Of a DNA stretch of 64,000 bases, positions 37,403 through 49,600 are shown in pieces (positions within the stretch are counted from its first letter, which is position 1; the number at the start of each line of letters is the position of its first letter). The notes under the pieces are model-generated. The model was not told the origin of the DNA and searched no databases. It saw nothing but the letters and a program-made list of their open reading frames with translations. The translations under genes and the position numbers were made by a program. This DNA is from Mansonella perstans (lineage: Eukaryota; Nematoda; Chromadorea; Rhabditida; Onchocercidae), in contig JBAMDO010000082.1 in assembly GCA_037074765.1 (NCBI GenBank), forward strand, positions 62,001 through 126,000, in the 5' to 3' direction.

Positions 37403-40400
37403 ATGTTAATACTTTCATGTTTCGCACGTCGTTCTCTTATAATAATTGGTATTATTTCATGTCTTTTTGTTGCAAATGGTGTCTGGGAAGTAATAAAAAA
37501 TACAAGTAGCTGTGCATTCCAGGTTCAGAAACATTCTTTCTGACAGCTAACAAAACTTTTCACGACAGAGCTATCCATCTCTCAAACAATGACTGGAACA
37601 CTTCAGAAGATGTAATGTTTTTCTTAATTATCTTCAAAACCATCAAAATTACAGTTTCAGATCGATACAATTCAATTTTATATTATTTGCTCAAAATTTA
37701 TATATTCACTTTTTGAGCTTAAAACTTTTTCAAATGTTTAAACTTAAAACGTCTGTAAATCGTTAGTTTAAGATTCACTGTCATAATCAAATTTTTACTT
37801 TTCACTATTGCCTATGGCTATTTTGCAATTGTGGTGCTCTTTTCCTTTCTGCTTATAGCACTAGATCTGTGCTGTTCGGATTTGGACAGTATTTGATTAT
37901 GACTGCACAATTTTCCAAAAGAACTAACCACTTCAAATTACCGTAATAACTTTCAAAATGAAACTTTTATTTAAATTAGCAATTGCGTGATGTTTTACAC
38001 AAAATAATGCATTTGTTCAGTTGAGCAAATGATGCTTATTGCGCATGTCATAAGTCGTATCAATGTGAAACTTAAAAAACACACGGAATCGCTTCAACAA
38101 CCACATTTTTGTGCAATTTTGATCTGTCCGTCTGGTTATATTTTTCGAATGCTAAAACGACACGCATTGATCGAAACACATCTGACGCGTTCCTGTCCAA
38201 TAATTATTAGAAAATGAGCGTTTTCTTTATTATTAGTTGAAACAATCCAGTTCTATTCAATATTGATCAAAATGATCAAAATAATCGATTCATGTGTTTC
38301 ATACATATATTTTCCTGATCCAGTCCCCTTGTTGATGCTTTCATCGTTGAAAAGGAAGTCGTGAATATTCATTGTTACTTCTTTGACGAAATAGCTTTCA
38401 CTCCGTTCTATTTATTCATTGCTCCCCTTGACAATGTAAAATTATCCAATTAAATAAATTCCTGTTGTAAAACATGAAGAGATCATTTTTGCTAAATACG
38501 AAGCATTATGGGAATTCTTTTAAAATTTTATTCTTTTAAAATGTCCCAAAGCATCGTGGACTATTCGGAATTTTTTAATAGGCTTTCGTGGGGATATCAT
38601 CTTGTAATGAAATAAGTAGTGAATTTAATCTATATTTTACCCTTTTAATCGGTAAAATCCTTTGGTTTCACCGACTGCAGTTAGTTCTAATTGTTTCGTC
38701 GTTGAACATATCTCTTCATGGAGCTTTTTATCAAGATTTTGAGACATTCTAAGTGTAGTCTATAAAAACTTTTTAGTTTGTTCTTTAACTCCTTCAAAGT
38801 CAGCAACTTGATATCTTCTGTTTCGTTTTTTTACATTGCAGGATATCTCACTCAACATCATTCTTATTAGGCCGATCCTCAATATCCGTAAGTTTAAACT
38901 TTTAGAATTAATCAATGTCATTATAGCTCGTTATACTAGTTGCGCATGTTAACAGTTGTTCTTGATATTTGGTCTACTAATATTACCTGCATGGCTAATT
39001 TCGATTATCACCGATTTAGAAAATCTTACTTTAGAAAATCTTTGCACATGTAAAAACAATAGGAAATAAACTCAGTGATCACATTTTTGGTCCTGAAACC
39101 GTTAATAATCGGATTTGTTTGTTGCACACTTGCTCACCTCTTATTATTCCATTTAATTTAAAAATACGAATAAAGCAACTTTTTGCATGAATCCTTGTTT
39201 TTTAATGTATTGCATTCCATTATTGATATCTACCAATGTTTCTTACTTGAATATTCTGAAACTTGAAGTATTTGAAAGGGGACAAGAAGTGGAATTTTCG
39301 TTTTTTCGCTCTGTGAATTGTTGGATGTTTATTCGAAAAATTCGCCAAAATTTTTTTCCTATCAATGCATTGCGGCAGCTGTATTTTGGCATTTTACCAC
39401 TTCTTTTTTTACAAATATAATTTCTAAATTTCTTCTTTTAAAGCAAAAATATGACTTTTCAGGATTGTAGTAGCAATTTGCTGCTTTCGCGTCTTAATTT
39501 CGGAGGAAGTAAAACATAATCTCGATAGATCTCGGGTCGCACAAATCTTTAAGGCTGAAATAGATCAGGTATAACATTAAAACAGAATTAAAAACTGGAA
39601 CAAACATTTAAAGTGTTATTTGTAGATATAAGCAAAAACTATTCAATGAAATTTATTAATGAATGATGAATGAAAAAATTAGATGTCTGCTTTACTGAAA
39701 CGTTACTGATATCTGTTTTGCACGGTATAATACCATTCACAATACAAGAGCTCTATTTTACTGTTCCTAAGAACTGTATTTGGTAACAGTTCTTTTCAGA
39801 AATATAAGTTCAGTCCGTTAACTTACAACGAAGCCGTAAAGATACGCAGCTCTGATCATAGCCTTGATCCTCTTCTTACTCATTTCTGTAATTTTGAACA
39901 TTGCATGTAAGTATTGAAGATGGAATTTATTATTATAAAGCTGCTTTCTCAAATGAATTAGAAATGAAGCCATTGTACAACTTCGTTTTGAGACGCTAAT
40001 TTTTTTGTCTTTCTAGAATGACATTCAATTTTTTGGATGAATTTGATCACGCACTATTTCGCTTTTCAATTATTCCTGGCGAAGCTCATGTAAGCTTTTA
40101 TATTTTACGATAATCAATCAAATTTTATTGGAAAGTGTATTGCACTGAATGTTGAGGCCATATATTCTGAGTTTATCCTGCAATTCAACCGAATTATTTG
40201 ATAATTTGCAGTATGTATTCCATTGCCTGGGATCTGGAAAAAAAGTTATTACCACATTTTACAGTAATCCTTACAACAGAACATATGATTTTGTACTACT
40301 ATTCACAAGAATTGGCATAATGGTATGTTTTATTTAAAATACCAATTACCCATTCACTTCTTTTTTAAATTTAGTTACCATCTTTTTATTCAATCTATGA

Positions 40401-40564
40401 CTTTTCAGCTATTCGATAATGAAGTTCGTGTTGAAACAATTACGGACTGTACTGATATAATTAACCACATTTCGATGTTCAAACGCACTGCTTATAGCGC
40501 GGAAGGATTTGAAGTTTATGTGGAAATACCAGCTGAAAGCGCTGTATTATTTATTAAGCATTAA
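37403..40564 (+). CDS. Unknown nematode-type protein with N-terminal leader, duplicated family (unit 2, better preserved)
   Basis: No family recognised. The leader candidate begins at 37403 (MLILSCFARRSLIIIGIISC, then LFVANGVWE), which resembles a signal peptide. Five downstream exons have consensus borders and matching phases: 39463-39568 (IVVAICCFRVLISEEVKHNL), 39800-39906 (KYKFSPLTYNEAVKIRSSDH), 40017-40089 (IMTFNFLDEFDHALFRFSII), 40212-40322 (VFHCLGSGKKVITTFYSNPY) and 40409-40564 (LFDNEVRVETITDCTDIINH, ending VLFIKH-TAA). Alternating hydrophobic segments and few cysteines suggest a beta-rich extracellular domain; that is inference. The join from the leader to 39463 is unresolved: an exon candidate at 38842-38887 does not fit phase. 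The TAA is shared with the broken paralogue. A second exon block follows directly downstream. Confidence 0.5.
37950..38220. repeat. Inverted repeat partner of 43390-43670
   Basis: The end of this block (CTGTCCAATAATTATTAGAAAATGAGCG region) is found in reverse complement at 43390 onward, and similarity continues for about 270 bases, including an internal stretch that reads as a 62-codon open frame on + (38029-38217). The right copy has small indels. The pair flanks the exons of the unknown gene and the DLAT remnant in unit 2. It might be a miniature inverted-repeat element or a relic of inversion; no target duplications were identified. Confidence 0.7.
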
Positions 40565-40627
40565 GTATTTTTTGTGCTAAAATATTTCATGATATTGATT
40601 ATTTATTAATTTCGAAAAATTTTTCAG

Positions 40628-41480
40628 AGAATCTACACTTATTCGTTTATTGAAAATCCGATTCCATTCATATCTCATAAAATTATCCTTCATTATTATT
40701 CGGAATCTCATGCTTCAATTGAACTTCGCTTCAGTTACCTAGATTATTCAACATCAGATCTTACGATACACGTAGATTATGCAACAGGCGTAAGCAATTT
40801 TCTTGATTTTATGATGCGATCAGTGAATCTTAACAATGTCTTGAATTGACTACTTAAATTGAAAAGTTCAAATTTTTAGGGAATTTCCACTCAACAATTC
40901 CACCAATTGAAATTTTGCACCAATTTCTCAAATACCCCTCAATATCAACAAGAAATGCTTGGTAGATTGGAATTCAGCTTTTATTCAGAATATTTGCAGG
41001 TTTGCTTTTGATGATCTCTAATAATTTCATTAAAAACAATCGACTTGTGACAATATTATATAACTGGAAGATAGGCGAAATTCGCTGAAACACAAATTCA
41101 TTAGTTGGGGAAAAAAGAAAAATTAAAATTGAACAAGGGAATATTTCGTGTTACTTTTTCAAGAAAGGATTTAATGTCGAAATTATGTTTCTGTGTTCAA
41201 CACAAAATGAAACTTTTGCGTCCTATATAAATTTCTTCTCAATTATCAAGAAAGATCCAATCAATAAAACACGTAGAATGGTTTACAAAGTGTTCACCAA
41301 AAACATTTTCGTTTGAATTGAAACAAGGATTGATTGAAAGTAACGGAATAATTTGTTTAAATGCTTCAGAATTTCTCACTTATTCGTTCACATATATTTA
41401 ATGTTTAGATTTTGATAAAAACACGCGAAGACTCAGCGCCCTCGGACACTATTATGCAAGGATGCAAATTTAATGCTGAA
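40628..41480 (+). CDS. Second exon block of the unknown duplicated gene family
   Basis: Phase-0 exons continue beyond the TAA at 40562-40564: 40628-40789 (RIYTYSFIENPIPFISHKII, ending VDYATG|gtaagc), 40880-40999 (GISTQQFHQLKFCTNFSNTP, ending YLQ|gtttgc), about 41172-41290 (KGFNVEIMFLCSTQNETFAS) and 41411-41473 (DFDKNTRRLSALGHYYARMQ then stop). Within the third exon the better coding signal moves to another frame (EWFTKCSPKTFSFELKQGLI), so an indel or unseen splice is needed. The same blocks exist in the broken paralogue. Either these are 3' exons of the same gene, joined by a donor at or before the TAA, or a separate module. No function is inferred. Confidence 0.4.
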
Positions 41481-41900
41481 TTCGCATCTATTTCCCGCTT
41501 TCAGCGATTCTACTTTACTGATCATAACGAAAATTTTATACCTTACCAATATTATATAGTGCCACTATAAACATAAGATATCTTTTTATCCGCAGCTTTC
41601 CTTTCTGTATTCACAAATTTTTATGTAAATTAATTAAAATTATTAAAAGTTATAATAAAAAATACATCGAAATTGCAAAGCCATCTTAACTATACATAAG
41701 AATACACGACAAAAAATCATGCATCAAAATACAGACAAAAACAAATTAAAAAATTAAAATCTAAGTCAAGAAAAGGAATGTGGGATTATAATCATAAAAT
41801 AACAAAAGCGAAGAATTATTTCAACTAACATCCATTTAATTATTAACTGTCGAAAATTTGTCTTATAATCTTTGAAGACTGTAGTTTATGATAGCACAGT

Positions 41901-42346
41901 CTATGATTTTTCCATGTATTCCTTAAAGTGTTTTAGATACATTGCACCAACAGCACCATCAACAACATGATGATCACGAGGCAACGTTACAAGCATTCTT
42001 ATTATAATTTTGAGCTTGAAATTAATTAGTTTGAAGTAAAGGGCACTTGGAAAGAAGGAAATCAAATATAGAACTGATTAAATATGATGTGATCGAGTAA
42101 TGTTAATTATGTACTGAGTTCTTGATAATTTTCCCAGATAACAGAGAGAAAAATGGATAAGATCAAATTTGATCAAATCATTCTTTCATCAACAGAAAAT
42201 TACCCGTTTTCATTATCATCAGATACAACCTTACGCTCTGAACCGCCAACAGCTAAAATGCACGATTGCGATGTACTGATAATTGCTATAAAATGATGCA
42301 CACTCCTAAACATTCCCAAATTTGATGCTGTAAGTGTACCACCTTG
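41901..42346 (-). pseudogene. dlat: C-terminal two exons of dihydrolipoamide acetyltransferase (PDH E2)
   Basis: Two exons of the E2 catalytic domain are preserved in order on the - strand. The upstream one (about 42204-42342) encodes [20 protein letters not shown] and [20 protein letters not shown], matching the family's GGTFTISNLGMF and QACILAVG regions. The downstream one (41901-41997) encodes the HHVVDG motif and the C-terminus with TAG. The intron between them is short (about 200 bases). Lipoyl, E1/E3-binding and most catalytic-domain exons are missing to the right, so the protein cannot be functional unless spliced to distant sequence. Substitutions in conserved places ([12 protein letters not shown] for SNLGMFGIKNF, STSQS for NPPQA) suggest relaxed constraint. 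Confidence 0.8.
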
Positions 42347-42599
42347 ACGATAAAATTAATATAATTCGAGGCTTTATATAGAATGAGTTGTTTATAAGGA
42401 ATTGATAAATAAAAAGATAATGTTTCTTCATTACAGTATTATTATTAGTTGTATCTGTTAATCTTATCTGTTATAAACTACAGATATTAATCTTATCTAT
42501 TTATAAAAATGAGCTCAAACGCATGACTTTCGAAAATGAAATGATAAATCATACTGTGGCAGGTTTTCATAAGTTACACGATTGATAATATTGATAGCA

Positions 42600-43389
42600 A
42601 ATGCCCTGAAACTTTCAAAACAAAATAATGAATCGTTATGTTATTACTTCGGTTTTTCGGACAAGTTCTAGTATTACCGCAGAATTTTCTTTGAAAAGAA
42701 ATTTTGAATTTATAAATTGCAAAATAGCATTCATTAATAACTGTTAGTAATGTAACTTGATCTTTTGAATTCCAGATTACTAATTTAATTTCTACTTATT
42801 GCCATCAGTTTATTGATACATGAAATATTTAATGATATATCAGTATAGGAAAATACAAAGATTAGTGGAACAGCAAAACTAATTCACATAATTGAAAATG
42901 GATCATATAATGAAATATATAGGTGAAATTATCGAAAAGATGCATCGAAATAGTAAAGCCATCTTAACTATGCGCAAATGCATATGACTTCAAATTAATT
43001 AATTTATTATGAAATCATCTATACTTATTTTTTCATACAATTAGTTTCATCAATTTTTACCAGAATGCATGACAAAAAAAATAATAAAAAATTTAAAAAG
43101 AAACAATTCAGTCAAAGCGAAGAACATATCAATAAAACCGTAAAACAAAACTAGTTTGAACAATTTCGCAAACATTTTTACCAATAGTTTTTCAAGATAT
43201 TGGAAAACTGAAAAAAATAAAAACCGTTCTTATTGTTTCATAAGTTGGCTCGGCAATAAGTAGTCAATATTACTTCAACTAAAACTTGCTCGCCCATATT
43301 GTAATCAATTTTTAGAGTAAAGTAAATCGCACAGGAAATTTATATCAGCCATTCAGTAAGATTGCTTTCTAATTGACATTAGGAAAATA
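42600..43389. other. End of spacer unit 2, no gene
   Basis: 42640-42765 matches 34280-34400 of unit 1; the remainder is AT-rich and holds no recognised gene. The segment before the inverted repeat has stretches similar to the region following the unknown gene (for example the AATAGTAAAGCCATCTTAACTATG text near 42948 compared with 41680), showing internal shuffling within the unit. Confidence 0.5.
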
Positions 43390-43670
43390 CGCTCATTTTC
43401 CAATAACTATTGGACAGAAACGCGTTAGACATGTTTCGATCAATGCGTGCCGTTTTAGCATCTTTCGAAAAGTATAACCGAACGGGCAGATCAAAACTGG
43501 AAGAAGATGTGGCTGATAAAGCGATTTCGCGTGTTTTTTAATGTTATAACTAAGTAAATTTCACGTTATATGAACTATGACATGCGCAACGCGCATCATT
43601 TACTCAATGAACAAATGCGCTAAATTACATCAAACGTTATAAAATTGCTAATTTAAAAGTGGTTTCATTT
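43390..43670. repeat. Inverted repeat partner of 37950-38220
   Basis: Reverse-complement match to 37950-38220 beginning CGCTCATTTTCCAATAACTA. Slightly degraded relative to the left copy, with a broken open frame. Lies 5.2 kb from its partner. Confidence 0.7.
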
Positions 43671-44282
43671 TGAAAATAATAGTTGTATCTCTTCTATCAA
43701 AATGAGCCCAAAATTTCTTTTTTTAGACCGTTTTAAAATTGCGTTAAAAAGCTTAATCAAACGAAAACAAATAGTCGACATTACTCTAAGAAATTAGTCA
43801 TGAATCCCTGCTATTGACCACAAAACGAGAGACGATATAACAACAACCGATTGCTACGCTGACAACTGACAATCTAACTTACCGTGGATAAAATCAAATT
43901 TTAATGGAAAAAAACGAACGAGTTCGACTCAAAATTTGCATGCATGCAAATTGCCTGTTTAGAAAGAAGAAAAGTGTTTAGTATCTTAATCACCTTATGA
44001 GTGAAATATTGATATATCGAAAATTCTTCAACCAAGGGATTGATCTATACATTTGATTTGATTAGAATTCACGGAATATCTGTATAAAATTAGAATTAAT
44101 AGAATAAATGCGATAACTGTGATCTGATAATTATTATCAGTTTACTCAATTCTTTCCAACTTTTTTCACTTCTTTTTCACGCAACAAATATATTAATTTT
44201 TTATTAATTTTGATAAAATTTCTGAATTAATTTTTGCATACAATGGTCTTTGTTATGTACGTTTCTTATGTATGCTTTTTAT

Positions 44283-44478
44283 TTATTTTGCAACTTTAGT
44301 GACAGTTTTCTTTTTATATCGTTGAATTAGAAAATACAAAATACAATACAAGAAAGAGTTCCATGCAAATGTTAATGCCATTACAGTAATTAACATTGGG
44401 ATTAATCTAATGTTTATTCGAATTTTGAAATTAATTGACATAATCACAGATGAATATATGTACAACGAACATATCCCA
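44283..44478 (-). CDS. C-terminal membrane-spanning exon, possibly of a serpentine receptor
   Basis: After a consensus-like acceptor (ttttccaacag at 44479 onward, - strand) an open frame encodes YIYSSVIMSINFKIRINIRL followed by a hydrophobic helix PMLITVMALTFAWNSFLYCI and a basic tail RYKKKTVTKVAK with stop. A single long helix with an Asn-Ser-x-x-x-Tyr arrangement and a Lys-rich cytoplasmic end recalls the seventh helix and tail of seven-transmembrane receptors, a large nematode class, but one helix is weak evidence. No upstream exons were identified before the diverged OATP flank begins, so it may be a stranded 3' end. Confidence 0.3.
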
Positions 44479-45295
44479 CTGTTGGAAAATTTTAAAAAAC
44501 TTCAGTCAATTCAACAATATAGCGAATCGAAGATATACACTGAGAATATGAATAAATGAAATGGAAAATTTGTGATTAATTAAGCTAAATATGGCCCTTC
44601 ATCTTAAAGTTCACCATAAGGTAATCTAGATAGTACATTTTAAACTCCTTTTACGCTGAACGGATCAAAATAAGCAAAAATAATGGAACGGAATAATACA
44701 ATAAGAAAATGAAGAAATAAGGAAGAATCAAACAAAAGAAGTAGTACAATGTTAAAAACTTTTTAACGTTGTACTACTTTTAGCGAAATTCGAAGAAGTA
44801 AGTTTTAAAAAGAACATTTCAGGTAAATGCATTCAGGAAAAAAGATCATCGATTCTGGATCAAGGATTAGTTTTTGTGGGTGTCGTAAAAGTATTATCAT
44901 ATGATTAAACAGTAATCAATATATATGATTAAATTAATCAATATATGATTAAATCGTATATTGATTTATTTAATTGATTAATACAATTTAATAATTAATT
45001 TAATTAGCCCTATTTATTTAATTAATCACTTATTACTGTTAGAGAAAGTATTAAAATATAAAATATGCTAATACTGCTTTAAAAATTAGCTCTAATCCAG
45101 CTACTCGTTCTTAGAGCAATTCCAATTATTCAACTACCTAAGAATTTCTTCACTCATTTATTACAAATACCACTGAGCGGTTATGTTTCTGATCTCATTT
45201 CCCATTTATTGCCTTAATTTTTATAATTTAACAAAGTGAATTTAAAAAAATTTTTTTGCTATTTATAAATTTATTTACACGTGATTTTTTATTTA
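44479..45295. other. AT-rich spacer, no gene
   Basis: Nothing recognisable. It includes a dense cluster of TTAATTAA/ATATATGATTAAAT-type palindromic AT motifs at 44895-45020, probably just composition. Confidence 0.5.
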
Positions 45296-46671
45296 TCTCC
45301 GAAAATAGAAAACAGGTATTATCTTTAATGGAAGATTTTAGCATTTCAGCAAATTTCTTACCAAAACTTTTATTTTTATCATTGCATTTAAAATTTGCTA
45401 TTAGTGAGATCAATTTATTTTCACGGAATTCAAGAACATTTAAAATGTTGCTTCATGTTAGCGGAACTGTATACATTAATTTCTAGATGATAAATATCGT
45501 ATAATGTATAAAATCTTCTGGAACTTACTTATATTGTTATTAATGGCCTGAGGATTCACCAACATATCTCATAAATGTGATTGATTTCTCGCTTGCTTGA
45601 TTAATTGATTACAAAACTTTTCACCGATTAACCCTTTTTTATAAACTTGCCAAACTTGCAAATATTTTTATTCAAAGTTTGAGGTAATTAGTTCAAAAAT
45701 TTAATCCAAATTATCTTTTCCAAATTGTTACTGTCATTATCTCAAATGACAAAAGAAAATAGGTCTAAATTGTAATTTTGATGTTTTAAAAACGTAATTC
45801 CAATCTTTGACATAAAATTTTATCATTTCATTGAAACTTGAAAAGGAAAACTAAAACATATTTTTAAATTTGGGACCAAGTTTGAAGATAAATTTATGCT
45901 ACAACTTGAATTGAAATTAAACACAATATAATTAATGTTTTTTTGCAAAACTTATTCTGAAAAAATATTTCTAACAGTTCAATAATTTTCCTTATCAAAA
46001 TACAACAATTATAGATTTTATCACTGTACGACCATTTAAATCTAATTTTGCTGCTTTCTTTTCAATTTTTGAATAGGAATTAATTCTGGAGCAAATAACC
46101 TTGCAACAAAACTTTAAACATGTTTTAGACAAAGGTAAAAAAGTGTAAAAAAGTTATAAAACATGCTTAATTACTTAAAATGCAGAAAAGAGAAGTAAAA
46201 TATTTAAAGCAGATTTGCTATATCCAAATTTCCTTAATCTGTTTTTTAAATTATCGGTTTGCTGTTCAATATGAAAATTAATTTCAAAAACTATGAGCTG
46301 TTCAATATGAAAATTAATTTCAAAAAAGATATTTCTTCAGTTTATCATTTAAAAAGCAAAAAGTTGACTCATTTAGCATGATAATAAGCCTAACTGAGGT
46401 TTCACAGCTTACGCACACAAAAAACTTATAAGACAATATAACCAGATGATTCTGATATTTCGGATTGGCAAGAATAGACAGTCTTTAATATGGCGGAATA
46501 TGTACTGGTAAGTCACAGTGAGTGATAAGCGATAACACCTCTATCAGGTAATAAGACAATCACTTTCATATTCTTTTTTCTTTGCTTGGGATTGTATAAA
46601 TTTAATTGCTTCCTTCTTAAGATCCTTTCATTAGATCCTTCCACTTGTATCAAATCGGATTAAAACAACAA
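45296..46671 (-). repeat. Diverged OATP 3' flank of the right copy
   Basis: Direct, clearly diverged match to 8341-9715 and inverted match to 29983-30770; shared landmarks include GGCCTGA..ATTCACCAA, AATAAGCCTAACTGAG and TTCACA. With three copies of this flank in the window, the left OATP flank and the stray fragment group together and this one is the outlier. Confidence 0.75.
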
Positions 46672-49600
46672 TTATTCTGCTTCTAATTTTTGATTTGGCT
46701 CATCGATTAGTAAGAGATCTTTTCCGTAGTAAAATACAGCAATATCAGGAAGTATTGATATCAATCTATAATTTGAAAAAATTAAGAAGTACTTTGCAAT
46801 AAATTTCACGTAAGGTACAAAGTGATTTTTTGAGAGAAAGCATGTGAAATTTCATTTTAATTTTAAATGTATGAACATTGTTATTTGAATTGTAGTAGAA
46901 AATTGATATTACTTTTATGAAAAGTTGTTTTTATTTCATTTTAATCCATTACTTTTGAAATTTCAGTTCCATTTTGACTTCTTTTTTATGCTTTCAGTAC
47001 TTTGATTTTAATTCGAACTTTTTTTGAAACTTCATATATATTACAAAAACAAGCCTTATATTATTAATATAACAAAAACAAGCGTTCTTTGCCTAGTGAG
47101 ATATGTTTCTACTTTTCTACAATAAAATTGCCTATATTCTTCGAAATTGTCATTATAGATTTCATTTTCTGATTGTTACTTCTGGCTAAAATTTTGTGTT
47201 GAAAGTAATTAAAAATTGATTTTGAAAGCATAAATTAAAAAAGGATGAAAAAAGCAATCTTGTATACCTTAATATAACATAAGTCAAATGTGTCATAAGT
47301 CGTAATTTATCATTATCATATAATTCACAAGCACCATGTGATAATCGTTGTTCACATACCGTAGTACTCCACATGACACAAGCTTTATCAACAATCCAAC
47401 CCCAAAAAACCGATGATGGTAGTTTTGCTGTAAAAAGAGGAATTATTTAAGGAAACCATTCAGTGCGAATAGGCAATTAATCAAAAAAAGAAACTTTTAA
47501 TTTTAATCACACTTTTGAAAACTTTTACCTGCAATGGTATGTTTTTTTCTCGCGTTTTCCTCAACAAAAAATATTACTTTTTTTTAGGATTATTGCCAGT
47601 TGATCTTACTTTAATTAATCATCAAGTTCAACCTGTCAGTGAATATTTAACATTTAATTGTGCAATTGGAATAAAGTAATCTATAATTACAATAAAAGGA
47701 GGATAACTTAAAAATATGAATTAACAAACCAATTAAGCCGATAAGAAATCCTTGAAAACCAAGTGAAATACTACGATCCACTGGTGGTACCGATCTTAAA
47801 AATTTTGTACAATTTAATTTATAAAGTGCTATTTTCATTTTGTGAATTTAAGGATGAAGGAATAATAATTCATTCTGCATCCCAGGAAGTATCTGTAAAT
47901 TTAACATAAACAATTGACCCTAAAACAGCAAAAGAATTTGAAGAAACGGAAATGTTTTTGGAAAAAAAGAGATCGGATACAATCCGCTCGCATTCATCCT
48001 TCAAAATACGCCAGCCCTCTTCCTGTATTACCTTCTTTAAGTCCACAGGGTTCGTCACATCTTCTCGGGCTATGATGGCTATAAATCCAGGTAGGTTTAA
48101 ATAAAGGTACTGATGAAGCGGACGGTATGCAGCTTCGCTGATGTCGACATAAATGCAGAAAGCATTTTCTCCGGATCAATCTTGGCCCGGTTGGAAAAGT
48201 TGAAAATTGTTGGCACTGGTAAAGTCGGGATGGAAGTGTCCCTAGGTCTATGTTTAGGAAAGGAGTAGAGATAGAGTCTTCCAGGATCGACGTCAATAAG
48301 CGATTATCCGAGGAAAGCGTCATTTTGTTTATGCAACAGTTAGCATGAAGATGATAAACGATGAGTAGCTGCTATCCTATAAATATGTGTTCTCGCGAAG
48401 GCGAGGCGTGGTAGGTAGCATTCAGTTTGTGGTTAATTTAGATGTAAAACTGCAGCGTATATTGGAATTATAGGTTCGAATGGGTCTCCGGAAGTAGACG
48501 GCTAGTGAAAAGGATGCGTATCATTACATCGCGCGATAAGACATTATGAGGGATTACTTTCCTGGAGGAAAAAGCTATCCCCTCGGCGCTTTGAGGAAGT
48601 CATGGGCCCCGCTCAGATTAATCGTGCGTGTAAATACAACAGGTACGTTTTTATTGTTCGGATCTCTCTGGTTCATTCGATTTTGGATGCTTCAAGATTC
48701 TGAAGATGCCACGCTCGATATGTTTTCCGAATACGTATCAGCAGGACGTTATCAAAGGCATGGTCAGCCGATGATAAAAAAGGTTTTTTGAATTTGATTA
48801 GTGAGGATAAGGAAGCTAATGGAAGTATGTAAAAATGGCACTGAAATAGCACTCCAATGCCTGAGTCAAGACACAAATCAAGGAGAAGCAGATCAAAAAA
48901 AGAATGTTGAAGAAGTCCGTATAAATTTACCACAATTTTATTTCTTACGTTTAGTGTCGATCCAAAATTGTGATAAGAATTTTGGAGTGGTTTGGTTTCG
49001 ATGCAGCCGTACATACCCAACCAATAGTGGTTGAATTATCCGGAATTGAATTACTTGATTTCATGTTTTAAAGGAGAAATTCTGCACACTTCAGAAGTGC
49101 ATAGCTCTTGAAAATTACAACGCAGTAAAGGAAGTTCTGTCGAGAAATTTGGAAAGTTAAATACTATAAAAAAGTATTTGTACAATGAACTACATTCTGT
49201 TAAAGAAGGGATTGGGAGTGGAGAACTGCAGTAGATGCTACTGAGTTCGCCAATTAGAAGCAATTTGGAACACTCGAGTATTAAACCATTGAAAGCAAAC
49301 TATTGAACTGGATCCTCGACAGAATATATAAACAGAAAAAACGAGAATTGTGGTTCAGATTATTAAGCTTCGAAATTTCCTGGAAATATTCGTGTAGAGA
49401 AACGAACAAGTGAATCTGATCTAAGTAACGAATGCTGAAAAAGAAAAGAAACTAAGCAGTCGACAATCAAACCGAATCTCGTTTAGCGCGAAAGGTGAGA
49501 TTTCTGCTTTGATAGTATATTACGCAACCTATATGATCACAAATTTAGAAAATTTCTAAAGTCATCAGAAAACTCTATTCATTTTGTAAGAAGATTCACT

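Noticed and set aside
44895..45020. Dense AT palindromes that could mimic an origin or hairpin element
   Set aside because: Such motifs occur throughout this very AT-rich window and nothing else supports a function.
48465..48490. TTCGAAT motif resembling a tRNA T-loop or a retroelement primer-binding site
   Set aside because: No acceptor stem, D arm or anticodon arm could be folded around it, and no LTR end is adjacent.
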